Positions 8,369 to 15,619 of a stretch of DNA of 19,511 bases are shown in pieces. A model generated the notes under the pieces. The model made no database searches. It had not been told where the DNA came from and saw only the letters and a program-made list of their open reading frames with translations. This stretch comes from Chloroflexota bacterium (GTDB lineage: Bacteria; Chloroflexota; Dehalococcoidia; SAR202; UBA11138): assembly GCA_022566975.1 (NCBI GenBank), contig JADFHV010000004.1, positions 1-19,511 of the forward strand, written 5' to 3'. The number at the start of each line of letters is the position of its first letter. The stretch's first letter is position 1. The position numbers and the translations under genes are program-made.

Positions 8369-9070
8369 GTGGGGATGGACCCGCTCTTGGCGCGGCCGAC
8401 GTCGTCGGCGGACCTGGTCCGCCTCCAGGAATCCCTGCGAGAGCTGAGACCGGCGGCCTGGAGCCCTGGCGGCGACCCTCTCTCCGTGGGGGGGTGTTTC
8501 GTCGTCTTCCCGCGCGGCCTATCGGGGCCCGGTGCCGCCGGCGATCCGGCCGTCGCGTCAGCGGTCGTGGTACGCGAGGGCCGGACCACCGCAGAGACGA
8601 CCACCAAGGGCCAGGCCGGTGCGCCCTACGAGCCCGGGCTCCTTTTCCTCAGAGAGGGCGCGGTCTTACATGAGGCCGTGAGTCGGCTTCGCGAACGCGT
8701 CGACGTGCTGATGGTGAACGGCACCGGGCTGGACCATCCCCGCCGGGCCGGGCTTGCGCTTCACCTTGGCGCCGTCCTGGGCCTGCCGACGGTGGGCGTC
8801 ACCCATAGGCCGCTGTGCGCGGATGGGCCCTGGCCTGAAGAGGAGATGGGGAGCATGAGGCCTCTTTTGCTCGACGGCGATACGGTCGGGTACTGGCTCA
8901 GGACCCGACGGGGAGCGCGCCCGCTGGCGGTGCACGCCGGGTGGAAGACCGACGCGGGGACGGCGGTAGAGGTTGTAATGGCGGTCGCGGGCCGGTCGCG
9001 GACACCGGAGCCTCTGCGCCTGGCGCGCCGGCTTGCCCGCAGCGCCAGAGCGTCGGACGCGGCGATCTAA
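8369..9070 (+). CDS. Endonuclease V-like protein with altered active site
   Basis: The 233-residue length and order match endonuclease V (Nfi), which nicks DNA near deoxyinosine. Preserved are PYEPGLLFLRE (Y87, E96), GTGLDHPRRAG (H123), LPTVGV and RTPEPLRLA. The Asp of the first strand (VAGVDLSFP in Thermotoga) is missing: the segment reads VGGCFVVFP. The second catalytic Asp (DGxGxxHPRR) is N117, and the Lys after PTIGV is H146. E96 and D195, at the other two metal-ligand positions, remain. With two acidic ligands gone, normal Mg-dependent nicking is unlikely; the protein may bind nucleic acid without cutting or have another role. GTG 8369 has AAAGG at 8358-8362; ATG 8375 is an alternative start. 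It begins 9 bp after the CocE gene, so it is probably the last gene of that operon. Confidence 0.8.
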   Translation: MGMDPLLARPTSSADLVRLQESLRELRPAAWSPGGDPLSVGGCFVVFPRGLSGPGAAGDPAVASAVVVREGRTTAETTTKGQAGAPYEPGLLFLREGAVLHEAVSRLRERVDVLMVNGTGLDHPRRAGLALHLGAVLGLPTVGVTHRPLCADGPWPEEEMGSMRPLLLDGDTVGYWLRTRRGARPLAVHAGWKTDAGTAVEVVMAVAGRSRTPEPLRLARRLARSARASDAAI

Positions 9071-9072
9071 GG

Positions 9073-9107
9073 GTGCGCTCTGGGCAGGCACACAGGCCCG
9101 CCCCTAC
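9073..9107. repeat. Short GC-rich intergenic repeat, copy 1
   Basis: It begins GTGCGC and ends CGCCCCTAC, with an imperfect inverted core (GGGCAGGC, ACACAG, GCCCGCCC). It shares 21 of its last 26 bases with a second copy at 9532-9568 in the same orientation. The two copies lie on either side of the small gene at 9133-9387. It directly follows the stop of the endonuclease V-like gene. No T-run is present. Confidence 0.6.
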
Positions 9108-9132
9108 GGCATGAGGGCATGTGACCCGGCCG

Positions 9133-9387
9133 CTACCGAGTAATCTTGTAGACCCTGTCGCCCCGGCGAACTCGGTCCGGCACCTTGATGCCGATGTCGT
9201 CGCCTGCGGACGCCTCCTCGACGTCGGCGTTGTCGATCTGCATCGAGTCGACGACGAGCGTCATTTCCGTTGTGTGTCCGGCGATGCGGACCTCGTCGCC
9301 TACCTTCAGCGGTGCGGTCAGGGTGACGCCGGCCACCACCGGATGGGCGAAGAAGCTGTTCACACTGCCAACCTCTATCTCGGGCAT
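9133..9387 (-). CDS. Translation elongation factor-like protein (EF-Tu domain 2 fold)
   Basis: The 84-residue protein has the single beta-barrel sequence of EF-Tu domain 2: an opening strand (PEIEVGSVNSFF), LKVGDEVRIAGHTTEMTLVVD, SMQIDNADVEEASAGDDIGI and VPDRVRRGDRVYKI. Small stand-alone proteins of this kind occur in archaea and diverse bacteria; their function is not established. There is no GTPase domain. Read on the - strand, the start ATG (9385-9387) has a strong GGAGGTG about six bases upstream; an in-frame Met seven codons earlier lies before that site and is less likely. It stands alone, opposite in direction to both neighbours, and converges on the endonuclease V-like gene with a 62-bp gap. 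Confidence 0.85.
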   Translation of the reverse strand: MPEIEVGSVNSFFAHPVVAGVTLTAPLKVGDEVRIAGHTTEMTLVVDSMQIDNADVEEASAGDDIGIKVPDRVRRGDRVYKITR

Positions 9388-9516
9388 GATCCCACCTCCG
9401 CGTTTCATCCCCCGTGATACATGATCGGGCCTTACCCGTTATCCAGACGCTCGGCGTCTCCCTCCAATTGTACCCCCACCGCGCCAGCGGCAGACAGTGG
9501 CGACAAGCGATGTGTG

Positions 9517-9568
9517 GTAGGGCGCACCTGAGTGCGCGTCCAGGGCGGGCACATAGGGCGCCCCCTAC
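9517..9568. repeat. Inverted intergenic repeat containing copy 2 of the short GC-rich repeat
   Basis: The outer arms GTAGGGCGC (9517-9525) and GCGCCCCCTAC (9558-9568) are imperfectly complementary and enclose GCACCTGAGTGCGC-type inner symmetry. The part 9532-9568 is the second copy of the repeat at 9073-9107 (a 2-base indel and 5 mismatches in the last 26 bases). It lies in the 434-bp gap between the EF-like gene (9387) and the GNAT gene (9822). The rest of that gap holds a promoter candidate and a 43-bp direct repeat. Confidence 0.6.
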
Positions 9569-9576
9569 AGACAACC

Positions 9577-9605
9577 TTGACACCCATGCGGCCCGGCCGT
9601 ACATT
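9577..9605 (+). promoter_or_regulatory. Candidate sigma70-type promoter
   Basis: A perfect -35 box TTGACA (9577-9582) is followed by a 17-base spacer and TACATT (9600-9605; 4 of 6 matches to TATAAT). Transcription would begin near 9612 on the + strand and cross the 43-bp repeat copy (9638-9680) before reaching the GNAT gene at 9822. It may originally have served the MaoC-ACAD-CoA-transferase operon. Confidence 0.5.
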
Positions 9606-9637
9606 GGCGCCATTCAACGTGCCGGCAGCCCCCTTAC

Positions 9638-9680
9638 GAATCCCCCGAAAGCGACGATGTAGACCGGGCCGAATGACCTC
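9638..9680 (+). repeat. 43-bp direct repeat, copy A (duplicated MaoC-gene leader)
   Basis: This segment matches 10641-10683 at 37 of 43 positions with no gap, including an identical GAATCCCCCGA at the left and GCCGAATGACCTC at the right. In copy B the last bases are the start codon and first codons of the dehydratase gene at 10676. In copy A the equivalent ATG is at 9673, but the frame after it (to 9828) does not look like MaoC, and the GGAG of copy B has become GGGC. The two copies are 1003 bp apart and bracket the GNAT gene. Confidence 0.8.
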
Positions 9681-9821
9681 AACAAGGGAGGCATCGCTGC
9701 GGTATGGCGCATCATGCATGAGCTGTCAGGCTGGGTGCAGGCGAGCTGAACGGGGAAATTCGGGCTCAATCATGAGAGCCGAGACGATGGAAAAACGAAG
9801 AGCCACGCAAGCGAAGGTGCC

Positions 9822-10610
9822 GTGCTAGCAGACCAAGACCTCCTGCGACGTCTTGAGTTCGACCCGGTAGACTACGCCCCCGCCAATTGGGAGGTGGCGA
9901 CGTTTGCACCGTTTCGAATGGCGTACAGTACTGACCTCGGTGTCAGCTTTGCCGCGCCCGTCGAGCCGATCGACCCCTCGAGCGAAGTCGGTCCTGCTGC
10001 TCACATGCTTCTGAATGAGGCGCGCAGCGCTGGCTGCAGCCTGGTTGTGGAATTCAACGAGCCGCTGTGGCCCGGTCTTGCTTCCCAGCTCGTTACGGCC
10101 GGGCTTATCCAGGAGAACCGTGAGCCATTGCTGGCCTGCACCCCCGAGACTTTCCGGTTGGTGACCAACAGGCAGGTCCATGTGCGATTCCTCGATCCGG
10201 CGGACCCACCGGACGAATTCGATGCCTTTCAATCAGTTGTTGCGGCTGGCCTGGCCGCAAAGCAGCAGCCTCTGTCAGACGGGGCGCTCGTAAGATTCAG
10301 AGAAGAGATCGGACCGGATGGGACGTGCCGCGCCGTGGTTGCCTGTCTTGAAGGCCAGCCTGTTGGAACCGGCTATAGCTGGTGCAATCTGGGCCGTACG
10401 CAGATCACGCGGATTCACACGCTCCGGTCGGCCAGACGTCGGGGCGTCGCATCGGCGGTCTCAAGCGAGCTTGTGCGGGATGCCTTCGAGCGGTGCGGTG
10501 ACCTCGTCTGGCTGACCGCGTCCGGTCCACCAGCGGTGGACATGTACGAAAAGCTCGGGTTTTGCCGGCTGGGCGACAGGCTGTTCTATCAACATGCCGC
10601 CGGTGCATAG
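9822..10610 (+). CDS. GNAT-family N-acetyltransferase
   Basis: The 262-residue protein has a divergent N-terminal half and a recognisable C-terminal GNAT fold. The acetyl-CoA pyrophosphate-binding loop is in RSARRRGVASAVSSELV (about residues 205-221), following the strand TQITRIHTL. The closing motif is AVDMYEKLGFCRLGDRLFY. It would transfer an acetyl group from acetyl-CoA to an amine; the acceptor cannot be told. The N-terminal half (residues 1-120) may be a degenerate second GNAT domain, as in tandem GNAT proteins. The start is GTG 9822 with GAAGG at 9813-9817. A promoter candidate lies about 220 bp upstream. By eye the codon use looks less GC-rich than that of the neighbours. With the flanking 43-bp direct repeats, this suggests the gene was added to the locus. 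Confidence 0.8.
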   Translation: MLADQDLLRRLEFDPVDYAPANWEVATFAPFRMAYSTDLGVSFAAPVEPIDPSSEVGPAAHMLLNEARSAGCSLVVEFNEPLWPGLASQLVTAGLIQENREPLLACTPETFRLVTNRQVHVRFLDPADPPDEFDAFQSVVAAGLAAKQQPLSDGALVRFREEIGPDGTCRAVVACLEGQPVGTGYSWCNLGRTQITRIHTLRSARRRGVASAVSSELVRDAFERCGDLVWLTASGPPAVDMYEKLGFCRLGDRLFYQHAAGA

Positions 10611-10640
10611 GAGACCGAGATGAGATCCGATAAGTGGGCT

Positions 10641-10683
10641 GAATCCCCCGAGAGCTACGGTGTAAACGGAGCCGAATGACCTC
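10641..10683 (+). repeat. 43-bp direct repeat, copy B (leader and start of the MaoC gene)
   Basis: This is the right-hand copy of the repeat at 9638-9680. It contains the ribosome binding site GGAG (10668-10671) and the ATG of the dehydratase gene (10676). Since this copy is functional, it is probably the original sequence or the intact product of a duplication. Confidence 0.8.
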
Positions 10684-11155
10684 TCAAGGGTCGGTCATCA
10701 CACAGGGGATGCGGGACGCCATCGGAGCCGAGTCCGAGCCGGTGACCTACGAGGTGGAGAAGGGTGCGCTCATCAGGTTCGTCGAGGCGATAGAGGACCC
10801 GAACCCTGTCTACAGCGACGAACGGGCAGCGCGCGAGGCCCGATACGGCGGGCTCATCGCTCCCCCCACGTTCTTCGACTCTATGATATCGGGCCCGATG
10901 AGGGTCCCATTCGAGAATCCCTACAAGGGGAGCCTCGAGGGCGGCAGTCAGTGGCGGTATTTCGAGCCGGTGCGCCCCGGCGACCGGATTACCGTAACCA
11001 GCCGGATCGCGGAGATATATGAGCGCCGGGGCCGGCTGGGGAGCATGCTTTTTGTTGTCAGGGAGATCGGGTATATGAACCAGTTCGGCAAGAGGGTGGC
11101 CGAGCGCCGAAGGACGGCCATCTACTTCCAGACTCCCGAAGAACGGTCACGGTAG
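10676..11155 (+). CDS. MaoC-like dehydratase N-terminal (FAS1-like) domain protein
   Basis: The 159-residue hot-dog fold protein is of the FAS1-like dehydratase type. The family region IRFVEAIEDPNPVYSDERAA is followed by GGLIAPPTF and the strand GGSQWRYFEPVRPGDRITV. At the hydratase active site (D-x4-H in MaoC) D41 is present, but Y46 replaces His. This half is therefore probably the non-catalytic partner of the MaoC protein encoded at 11286, as in two-gene (R)-hydratases such as HadAB-type or ChsH1/ChsH2-type pairs. GGAG four bases before the ATG supports the start. It is the first gene of a + strand acyl-CoA module, and its leader is duplicated on the far side of the GNAT gene. The substrate is unknown. 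Confidence 0.85.
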   Translation: MTSQGSVITQGMRDAIGAESEPVTYEVEKGALIRFVEAIEDPNPVYSDERAAREARYGGLIAPPTFFDSMISGPMRVPFENPYKGSLEGGSQWRYFEPVRPGDRITVTSRIAEIYERRGRLGSMLFVVREIGYMNQFGKRVAERRRTAIYFQTPEERSR

Positions 11156-11171
11156 TGGGGTACTGGCTGAA

Positions 11172-11217
11172 CCGCAGCCTGAAGGCTGCGGTATGTGTGT
11201 CCTCGTCTATGGACGAG
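11172..11217. repeat. Two consecutive perfect hairpins between the MaoC-type genes
   Basis: CCGCAGCC (11172-11179) pairs with GGCTGCGG (11184-11191) around TGAA. CTCGTC (11202-11207) then pairs with GACGAG (11212-11217) around TATG. Neither is followed by a T-run. They lie in the 130-bp gap between the two dehydratase halves and could adjust the ratio of the subunits by RNA processing or partial termination. The first hairpin could also be a dispersed repeat. Confidence 0.6.
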
Positions 11218-11285
11218 AGTCAAGAACAGGTCCGGTACAGCCATCAAGCAGTTCGCTCTCGGGGCACTGAGAGGGGTACGAGTCC

Positions 11286-11720
11286 GTGACTGAACAGCTG
11301 TACTTCGAGGACGTAGAAGAGGGGAGGGAGATTCCCACCCTCGTGAAGAGGCCGACGACTCGGCAGCTCGTCAAGTTCGCCGGGGCGACGTCGGACTACT
11401 ACCAGATCCACTACGACCGGGAGTTCGCGCTCTCGTTCGGTCTGCCCGACGTTATCGTGCACGGCCCGCTCAAGAACGCGTTCCTGGGCCAGCTCATGAC
11501 CGACTGGATGGGCGAATACGGCACCCTGAGGGAGCTCAGCGTCCAGTTTCGGGGCATGGACATTCCCGGCACGCCGGTCTACGCGAAGGGGGTCGTGAGC
11601 AAGAAGCATGTCGAAGACGGAGAGAACCTGGTGGAGTGCGATATCTGGCTGGAGACCCACGAGGGCGAGAGGACCACGCTCGGCCACGCGGTGGTCGAAC
11701 TGCCTTCGCGCCGGGCCTAG
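11286..11720 (+). CDS. MaoC-family (R)-hydratase/dehydratase
   Basis: The 144-residue single hot-dog protein has the hydratase-2 signature in FAGATSDYYQIHYDREFA, with the catalytic pair D37 and H42, followed by the IVHGPL segment. It should add water to, or remove it from, an acyl-CoA double bond in the cytoplasm. The start is GTG 11286 with a weak purine-rich site (GAGAGGGG) upstream. It follows the FAS1-like half after 130 bp and precedes the acyl-CoA dehydrogenase by 55 bp. A two-protein hydratase acting after the dehydrogenase step is the simplest reading. It could instead work as a homodimer independent of the upstream protein. Confidence 0.88.
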   Translation: MTEQLYFEDVEEGREIPTLVKRPTTRQLVKFAGATSDYYQIHYDREFALSFGLPDVIVHGPLKNAFLGQLMTDWMGEYGTLRELSVQFRGMDIPGTPVYAKGVVSKKHVEDGENLVECDIWLETHEGERTTLGHAVVELPSRRA

Positions 11721-11775
11721 AACAGCTGTGGCAGTGCGGCGGCGCGACCGCCGGCGAGCTAGGAACGTCTGAAAG

Positions 11776-12954
11776 ATGGACTTCCGGTTTAGCGACGAGG
11801 ACGTGGCCTTCGGGCGGGAGGTCGCCGAGTTCGTGGACAGGGAGCTGCCATGGGACTGGCGCACCTACCACATCGAGCCTGAGGAGCCCGAGGACCGCCT
11901 GCTGATGAGGAGGTTCCAGGAGAAGCTGGCCGAGAGGGGCTGGCTGACACTGGGGTGGCCGGAGGAGTACGGAGGGCAGGGCGCGTCCCACATCCGTCAG
12001 ATGGTCTTCAACGAGGAGACGGCCTACAGGGGTGTCCCGGCTGTGGAGGGAATGGTCGCGCCCATCCTCATGACGTACGGGACGGACTACCAGAAGGAGT
12101 ATTTCCTCCCGCGCATCGCGCGGGCAGAGATCACCTGGTGCCAGGGGTACTCCGAGCCGGACTCCGGGTCGGACCTGGCCTCGCTGCAGACCAGGGCGGT
12201 GAAGGACGGCGACGACTTCGTCGTCACAGGCTCCAAGATATGGAATGGGGCGCACGCCGGCGCGGAGTGGATGTTCATGCTGGTCCGCACCGACCTGGAC
12301 GCGCCCAAGCACCGGGGCATCAGCTTCCTTCTCATGGAGATGGACCTTCCAGGGATAAGCATCAAGTCCGTCCCGATGATGTGGGGCGCACATCGGGCGC
12401 TGGTCACGTTCGACAGGGTGCGGGTCCCCAAGAGGAACCTGGTGGGCGAGCTCAACAGGGGGTGGTACCTTGGAGCCGAATCGTTGGACATCGAACGGTC
12501 GGGCATCGGGGTGCCGGCCAGAGGCCGCAGGCTACTGGACGAGCTGGTGAAGTTTTGCAAGGATACAGTCCGCAACGGGCGGCCGTTGGCTGAGGACCCG
12601 GTCATCAGGTCGAGGCTGGCCAACATGGCGGTGGAGCTGGAGACGTCGCGTCTGGTCTGCTACAACGTCGGCTGGATGCAGAGTCGGGGCGTGACGCCCA
12701 ACAAGGAGGCGTCCATCGCCAAGCTCTTCGGCTCGGAGGTGACGGTTCGTCTGCTGGGACTGGCGATGCAGCTACTGGGTCTGTACGGTCAGCTCGAGCC
12801 GGACTCGAAGTGGGCCCCGCTGCAGGGGCGGGTGGAGAACGGCTACATGCGGCTGGCCTTCGGACCCATCGGCGCGGGGACCGTGGGGGCAGGCACCTCT
12901 GAGATCCAGCGGAACATTATCGCCACCCGGGGGCTGGGACTGCCGCGGGGGTAG
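11776..12954 (+). CDS. Acyl-CoA dehydrogenase
   Basis: The 392-residue length and order match a standard FAD-dependent acyl-CoA dehydrogenase: helical N-domain, central beta-domain with CQGYSEPDSGSDLASLQT (FAD and substrate binding) and FVVTGSKIWNGAHA, then the C-terminal helical bundle ending in GTSEIQRNIIATRGLGLPR. The Glu of medium-chain enzymes (YEGTxxIQR) is replaced by A372. A Glu is present at E240 in SLDIERSGIG, the position of the base in isovaleryl- and long-chain-type enzymes, so the enzyme is probably active with the alternative base. It would make a 2-enoyl-CoA for the MaoC pair upstream and needs an electron-transfer flavoprotein, which is not encoded here. The start is ATG 11776. 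A CoA-transferase gene follows after 63 bp. Confidence 0.92.
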   Translation: MDFRFSDEDVAFGREVAEFVDRELPWDWRTYHIEPEEPEDRLLMRRFQEKLAERGWLTLGWPEEYGGQGASHIRQMVFNEETAYRGVPAVEGMVAPILMTYGTDYQKEYFLPRIARAEITWCQGYSEPDSGSDLASLQTRAVKDGDDFVVTGSKIWNGAHAGAEWMFMLVRTDLDAPKHRGISFLLMEMDLPGISIKSVPMMWGAHRALVTFDRVRVPKRNLVGELNRGWYLGAESLDIERSGIGVPARGRRLLDELVKFCKDTVRNGRPLAEDPVIRSRLANMAVELETSRLVCYNVGWMQSRGVTPNKEASIAKLFGSEVTVRLLGLAMQLLGLYGQLEPDSKWAPLQGRVENGYMRLAFGPIGAGTVGAGTSEIQRNIIATRGLGLPRG

Positions 12955-13017
12955 GGTTGACCAGCAAGCGCGCACTTTTGCCTTTACCCCTGAGAACCGC
13001 GCGTTGGAGAAACTGAG

Positions 13018-15372
13018 TTGGCCCCCGCGCTGGACGACATAACGGTACTGGACCTGACGGCGGGCATGGCGGGCGCCCTCGCCACCATGTTTTTGTGCGA
13101 CAACGGGGCCAGGGTCGTCCGGATCGAGGCGCCCGGCGGGGGCGCCTTGCGGCAGGCGCCGGGCTACCGGGTGTGGGACCGAGGCAAGGAGAGAGTCGCC
13201 CTGGACCTCCAAAAGGCGCTGGACGAGGGCGATTCAGACGAGCATCGGGACTTCCGGCGTCTTGTTCGAGGAGCCGACGTCCTGGTGGAGAGTCTTGCCC
13301 CGTCGTCGCCCATGCAGGCCTTGGTCGATTACAACGCGCTCTCGTCACTCAACCCGCGGCTGGTCCACTGCTCCATCACGGCCTACGGGAGACAGGGGCC
13401 GCTGAAGGACGAGCCTGCCGACGACGACCTGGTCATGGCGCGGACAGGGATTCTCGCGAGCCAGCCGTCGTTCCGGCCGGGGCCGGTCCACGTGGTGCTT
13501 CGCGTTCCCAGCGTTGGGGCCGCTCTACATGCCGCCCAGGGTATCGTTGCCTCCCTGTTCGCCAGGGAGCGGACCGGGCGGGGGAGGGCGGTGGAGGTCT
13601 CTCTGATGTCCGGCGCTCTCGACATGGCGCCCAGGGTGGCCGGCGACAGGCTCAAGCCTATGTCCTGGATAGGCACTCCCTCAGGCGGCACGCCGTTTTA
13701 CAGCATGTACCTGTGCGCCGACGGCGAGTGGCTTCAGCTTGCCTGCATCCATGCCGGATTTGTCGCCCTGGCCGCTGAGGCGATGGACATCACGGACGTG
13801 CTGGCCGATCCCAGGTACGGCGGAGGGCACCGGCAAGAGTCCGAGGAGGCCCAGAAGGAGCTCTTCGACATCGTGTCCGGAGTCATGAAGACGAGGTCCT
13901 GTGCGGAGTGGGAGGAGGTGTTCGAGAGGGCCGACGTGCCGTACGCGCGGGTCCAGACGGTCGAAGAGGCCATGGACGACCCCAAGATACTCGCCAACGA
14001 CATGCTAATCGAGCTGGAGGACCCCGAGGTTGGGCCGATGGCACAGATGGGACTGCCCATCAAGCTGCTGAAGACGCCGGGCGAGGTGCGGGGGCCTGCC
14101 GCGAGACATGCTTCGTGGCTGGATGACGGGCCCTCTCCGCTGCCGTCCACGTCTGAGGTCGACGACGGCGCCCTGGATGCCCCCCTGGCGGGAGTCAAGG
14201 TGCTGGAGATGGCCAGCGTTATCGCCGGTCCACACGCGGGCTGGCTGCTCTCCGAGCTCGGAGCCGACGTCACGAAGCTGGAGTCCCGCAAGGGGGACAT
14301 CAGCAGGCCGTCGGGAACCGGGGCCTTCTTCTATCTCAATAGCAACAAGCGGTCCATATCGGTGGACGGGAAGGCGCCTGAGGGCCGCGAGATCGTCCGG
14401 GCGCTGGCGAAGTCGTCGGACGTGGTCCTGGAGAACATGCGACCCGGCGCCGCCGTCCGGCTGGGACTGGACCCCGACTGGCTCGATGAGGCCAATCCGG
14501 GGCTGGTCTACACGCACGTCACGGGTTTCGGCTCCACCGGCCCCTACTCCCACCGTCCGGGGCTCGACCCCTTGTCCGAGGCGTTGACCGGACTGGAACG
14601 GGCGCAGGGAGGTCCCGAGAACCCGCCGGTCTTCCTGGCCGTGTTGGGCCCCGCCGACTACACGGCCGCCATGCTGGGGGCCCTGGGCACGGTCCTGGCA
14701 CTGTTTGCAAAGGCCCGCTGCGGCGTGGGCCAACGGGTGGAGACGAACCTGCTGAACGCCGGGGTCCTGCTCGGGTCCGATGCCTTCACCAGCTATGCAG
14801 GGAAGCCTCCGCGCCGGCCTGCCGGTAAGGGACAGCACGGGCTCGACGCCCTCCATCGACTGTACGAGACCGACGACGGGTGGCTCTACGTTGTCGTCGA
14901 TACGGAGGAGGAGTGGAGGTCTCTGTGCGACGTCTTAGGGCGGCATGACCTGTCCACAGACGACCGCTTCTCAGCACCGGCGCCGCGTGGCGTGAACGAC
15001 GCCGATCTGGCACGGGAGATGGACTCGGCCTTCAAAGAGCGGTCCGCAGAGGAGTGGGTACGGATGCTGACAGATGCGTCGGTCCCCTGCGCGCCGGTCG
15101 TCGAGGGCTACGACGCGGGATTTTTCGAGGACCCTCAGGCCATAGCCAATGACTTGATCGCCGAGCACAAGCACCCCAACCTGGGACGCCTGAGGCTCTC
15201 CAGCCGCCTTGTGGGCTTTCCAGGCTCGGCCCAGGCCATACGGAGGCCTACGCCGTTGTTAGGCGAGCACACCGCTGAGGTCCTACGGGAAGCCGGCTAC
15301 ACCGAGCCCCAGATCGCCGACCTCTACGAGAAGGGCGTCGTGAAGACCGAGGGGCCCAGCGGCGAGCCGTAG
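13018..15372 (+). CDS. Fused tandem CaiB/BaiF (family III) CoA-transferase
   Basis: This 784-residue protein holds two family III CoA-transferase domains in one chain (about 1-380 and 388-784); single-domain relatives are about 400 residues. The first begins ITVLDLTAGMAGALATMFL, the second VKVLEMASVIAGPHAGWLL. Family III enzymes carry the acyl group on an Asp (D169 of formyl-CoA transferase). Counting back from the following G-[IT]-V helix, the second domain has D547 (GPADYTAAMLGALG), while the first has S165 (RVPSVGAALHAAQG). The N-terminal half thus looks non-catalytic and may complete the interlocked dimer structure. The start is TTG 13018 with GGAG at 13006-13009. The protein would move CoA from a donor acyl-CoA to the acid used by the upstream enzymes; neither substrate can be read from the sequence. 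Confidence 0.9.
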   Translation: MAPALDDITVLDLTAGMAGALATMFLCDNGARVVRIEAPGGGALRQAPGYRVWDRGKERVALDLQKALDEGDSDEHRDFRRLVRGADVLVESLAPSSPMQALVDYNALSSLNPRLVHCSITAYGRQGPLKDEPADDDLVMARTGILASQPSFRPGPVHVVLRVPSVGAALHAAQGIVASLFARERTGRGRAVEVSLMSGALDMAPRVAGDRLKPMSWIGTPSGGTPFYSMYLCADGEWLQLACIHAGFVALAAEAMDITDVLADPRYGGGHRQESEEAQKELFDIVSGVMKTRSCAEWEEVFERADVPYARVQTVEEAMDDPKILANDMLIELEDPEVGPMAQMGLPIKLLKTPGEVRGPAARHASWLDDGPSPLPSTSEVDDGALDAPLAGVKVLEMASVIAGPHAGWLLSELGADVTKLESRKGDISRPSGTGAFFYLNSNKRSISVDGKAPEGREIVRALAKSSDVVLENMRPGAAVRLGLDPDWLDEANPGLVYTHVTGFGSTGPYSHRPGLDPLSEALTGLERAQGGPENPPVFLAVLGPADYTAAMLGALGTVLALFAKARCGVGQRVETNLLNAGVLLGSDAFTSYAGKPPRRPAGKGQHGLDALHRLYETDDGWLYVVVDTEEEWRSLCDVLGRHDLSTDDRFSAPAPRGVNDADLAREMDSAFKERSAEEWVRMLTDASVPCAPVVEGYDAGFFEDPQAIANDLIAEHKHPNLGRLRLSSRLVGFPGSAQAIRRPTPLLGEHTAEVLREAGYTEPQIADLYEKGVVKTEGPSGEP

Positions 15373-15451
15373 GTCACACCCTACATGAGTGTTCGGCGCA
15401 CTACGGCCGACCCCGCCTATTCTGTCCGACACCTCTACGAGGTCATCCCCA

Positions 15452-15588
15452 CCCCAGATTCCTCGTCGGGGAGTCCTCGGCATGACGGTATCGATCGTTG
15501 GTCAGCCCCTGCACACGCGTGAGGGTCCCGACACGCCGGGACCCCTACGGAGACGGTAGACACGTCTGGGGCGACGAGGAATGACAGC
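15452..15588. repeat. Intergenic repeat related to 3582-3758, with an 8-bp hairpin inside
   Basis: Positions 15452-15487 match the reverse complement of the arm at 3582-3617 at 29 of 36 positions (CAGATTC, CTCGTCG and TCCTC shared). The other end (15572-15587, CGACGAGGAATGACA) is complementary to 15458-15468. Between them, GGGTCCCG (15523-15530) pairs perfectly with CGGGACCC (15537-15544). It lies in the 247-bp gap where the CoA-transferase and crotonase genes converge and may help end both transcripts, although no T-run is seen. Confidence 0.7.
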
Positions 15589-15619
15589 CGACCTCGTTCA
15601 AATCGCCTTTGACTTGCGA

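Noticed and set aside
9673..9828. Possible short gene starting at the ATG of repeat copy A
   Set aside because: Only the first three codons match the MaoC-type protein. The rest has no family features, is Arg/Cys-rich, and the ribosome binding site is damaged.
15523..15544. Intrinsic terminator for the converging genes
   Set aside because: The hairpin is perfect, but neither strand has a T-run after it, so I list it only as a structured repeat.
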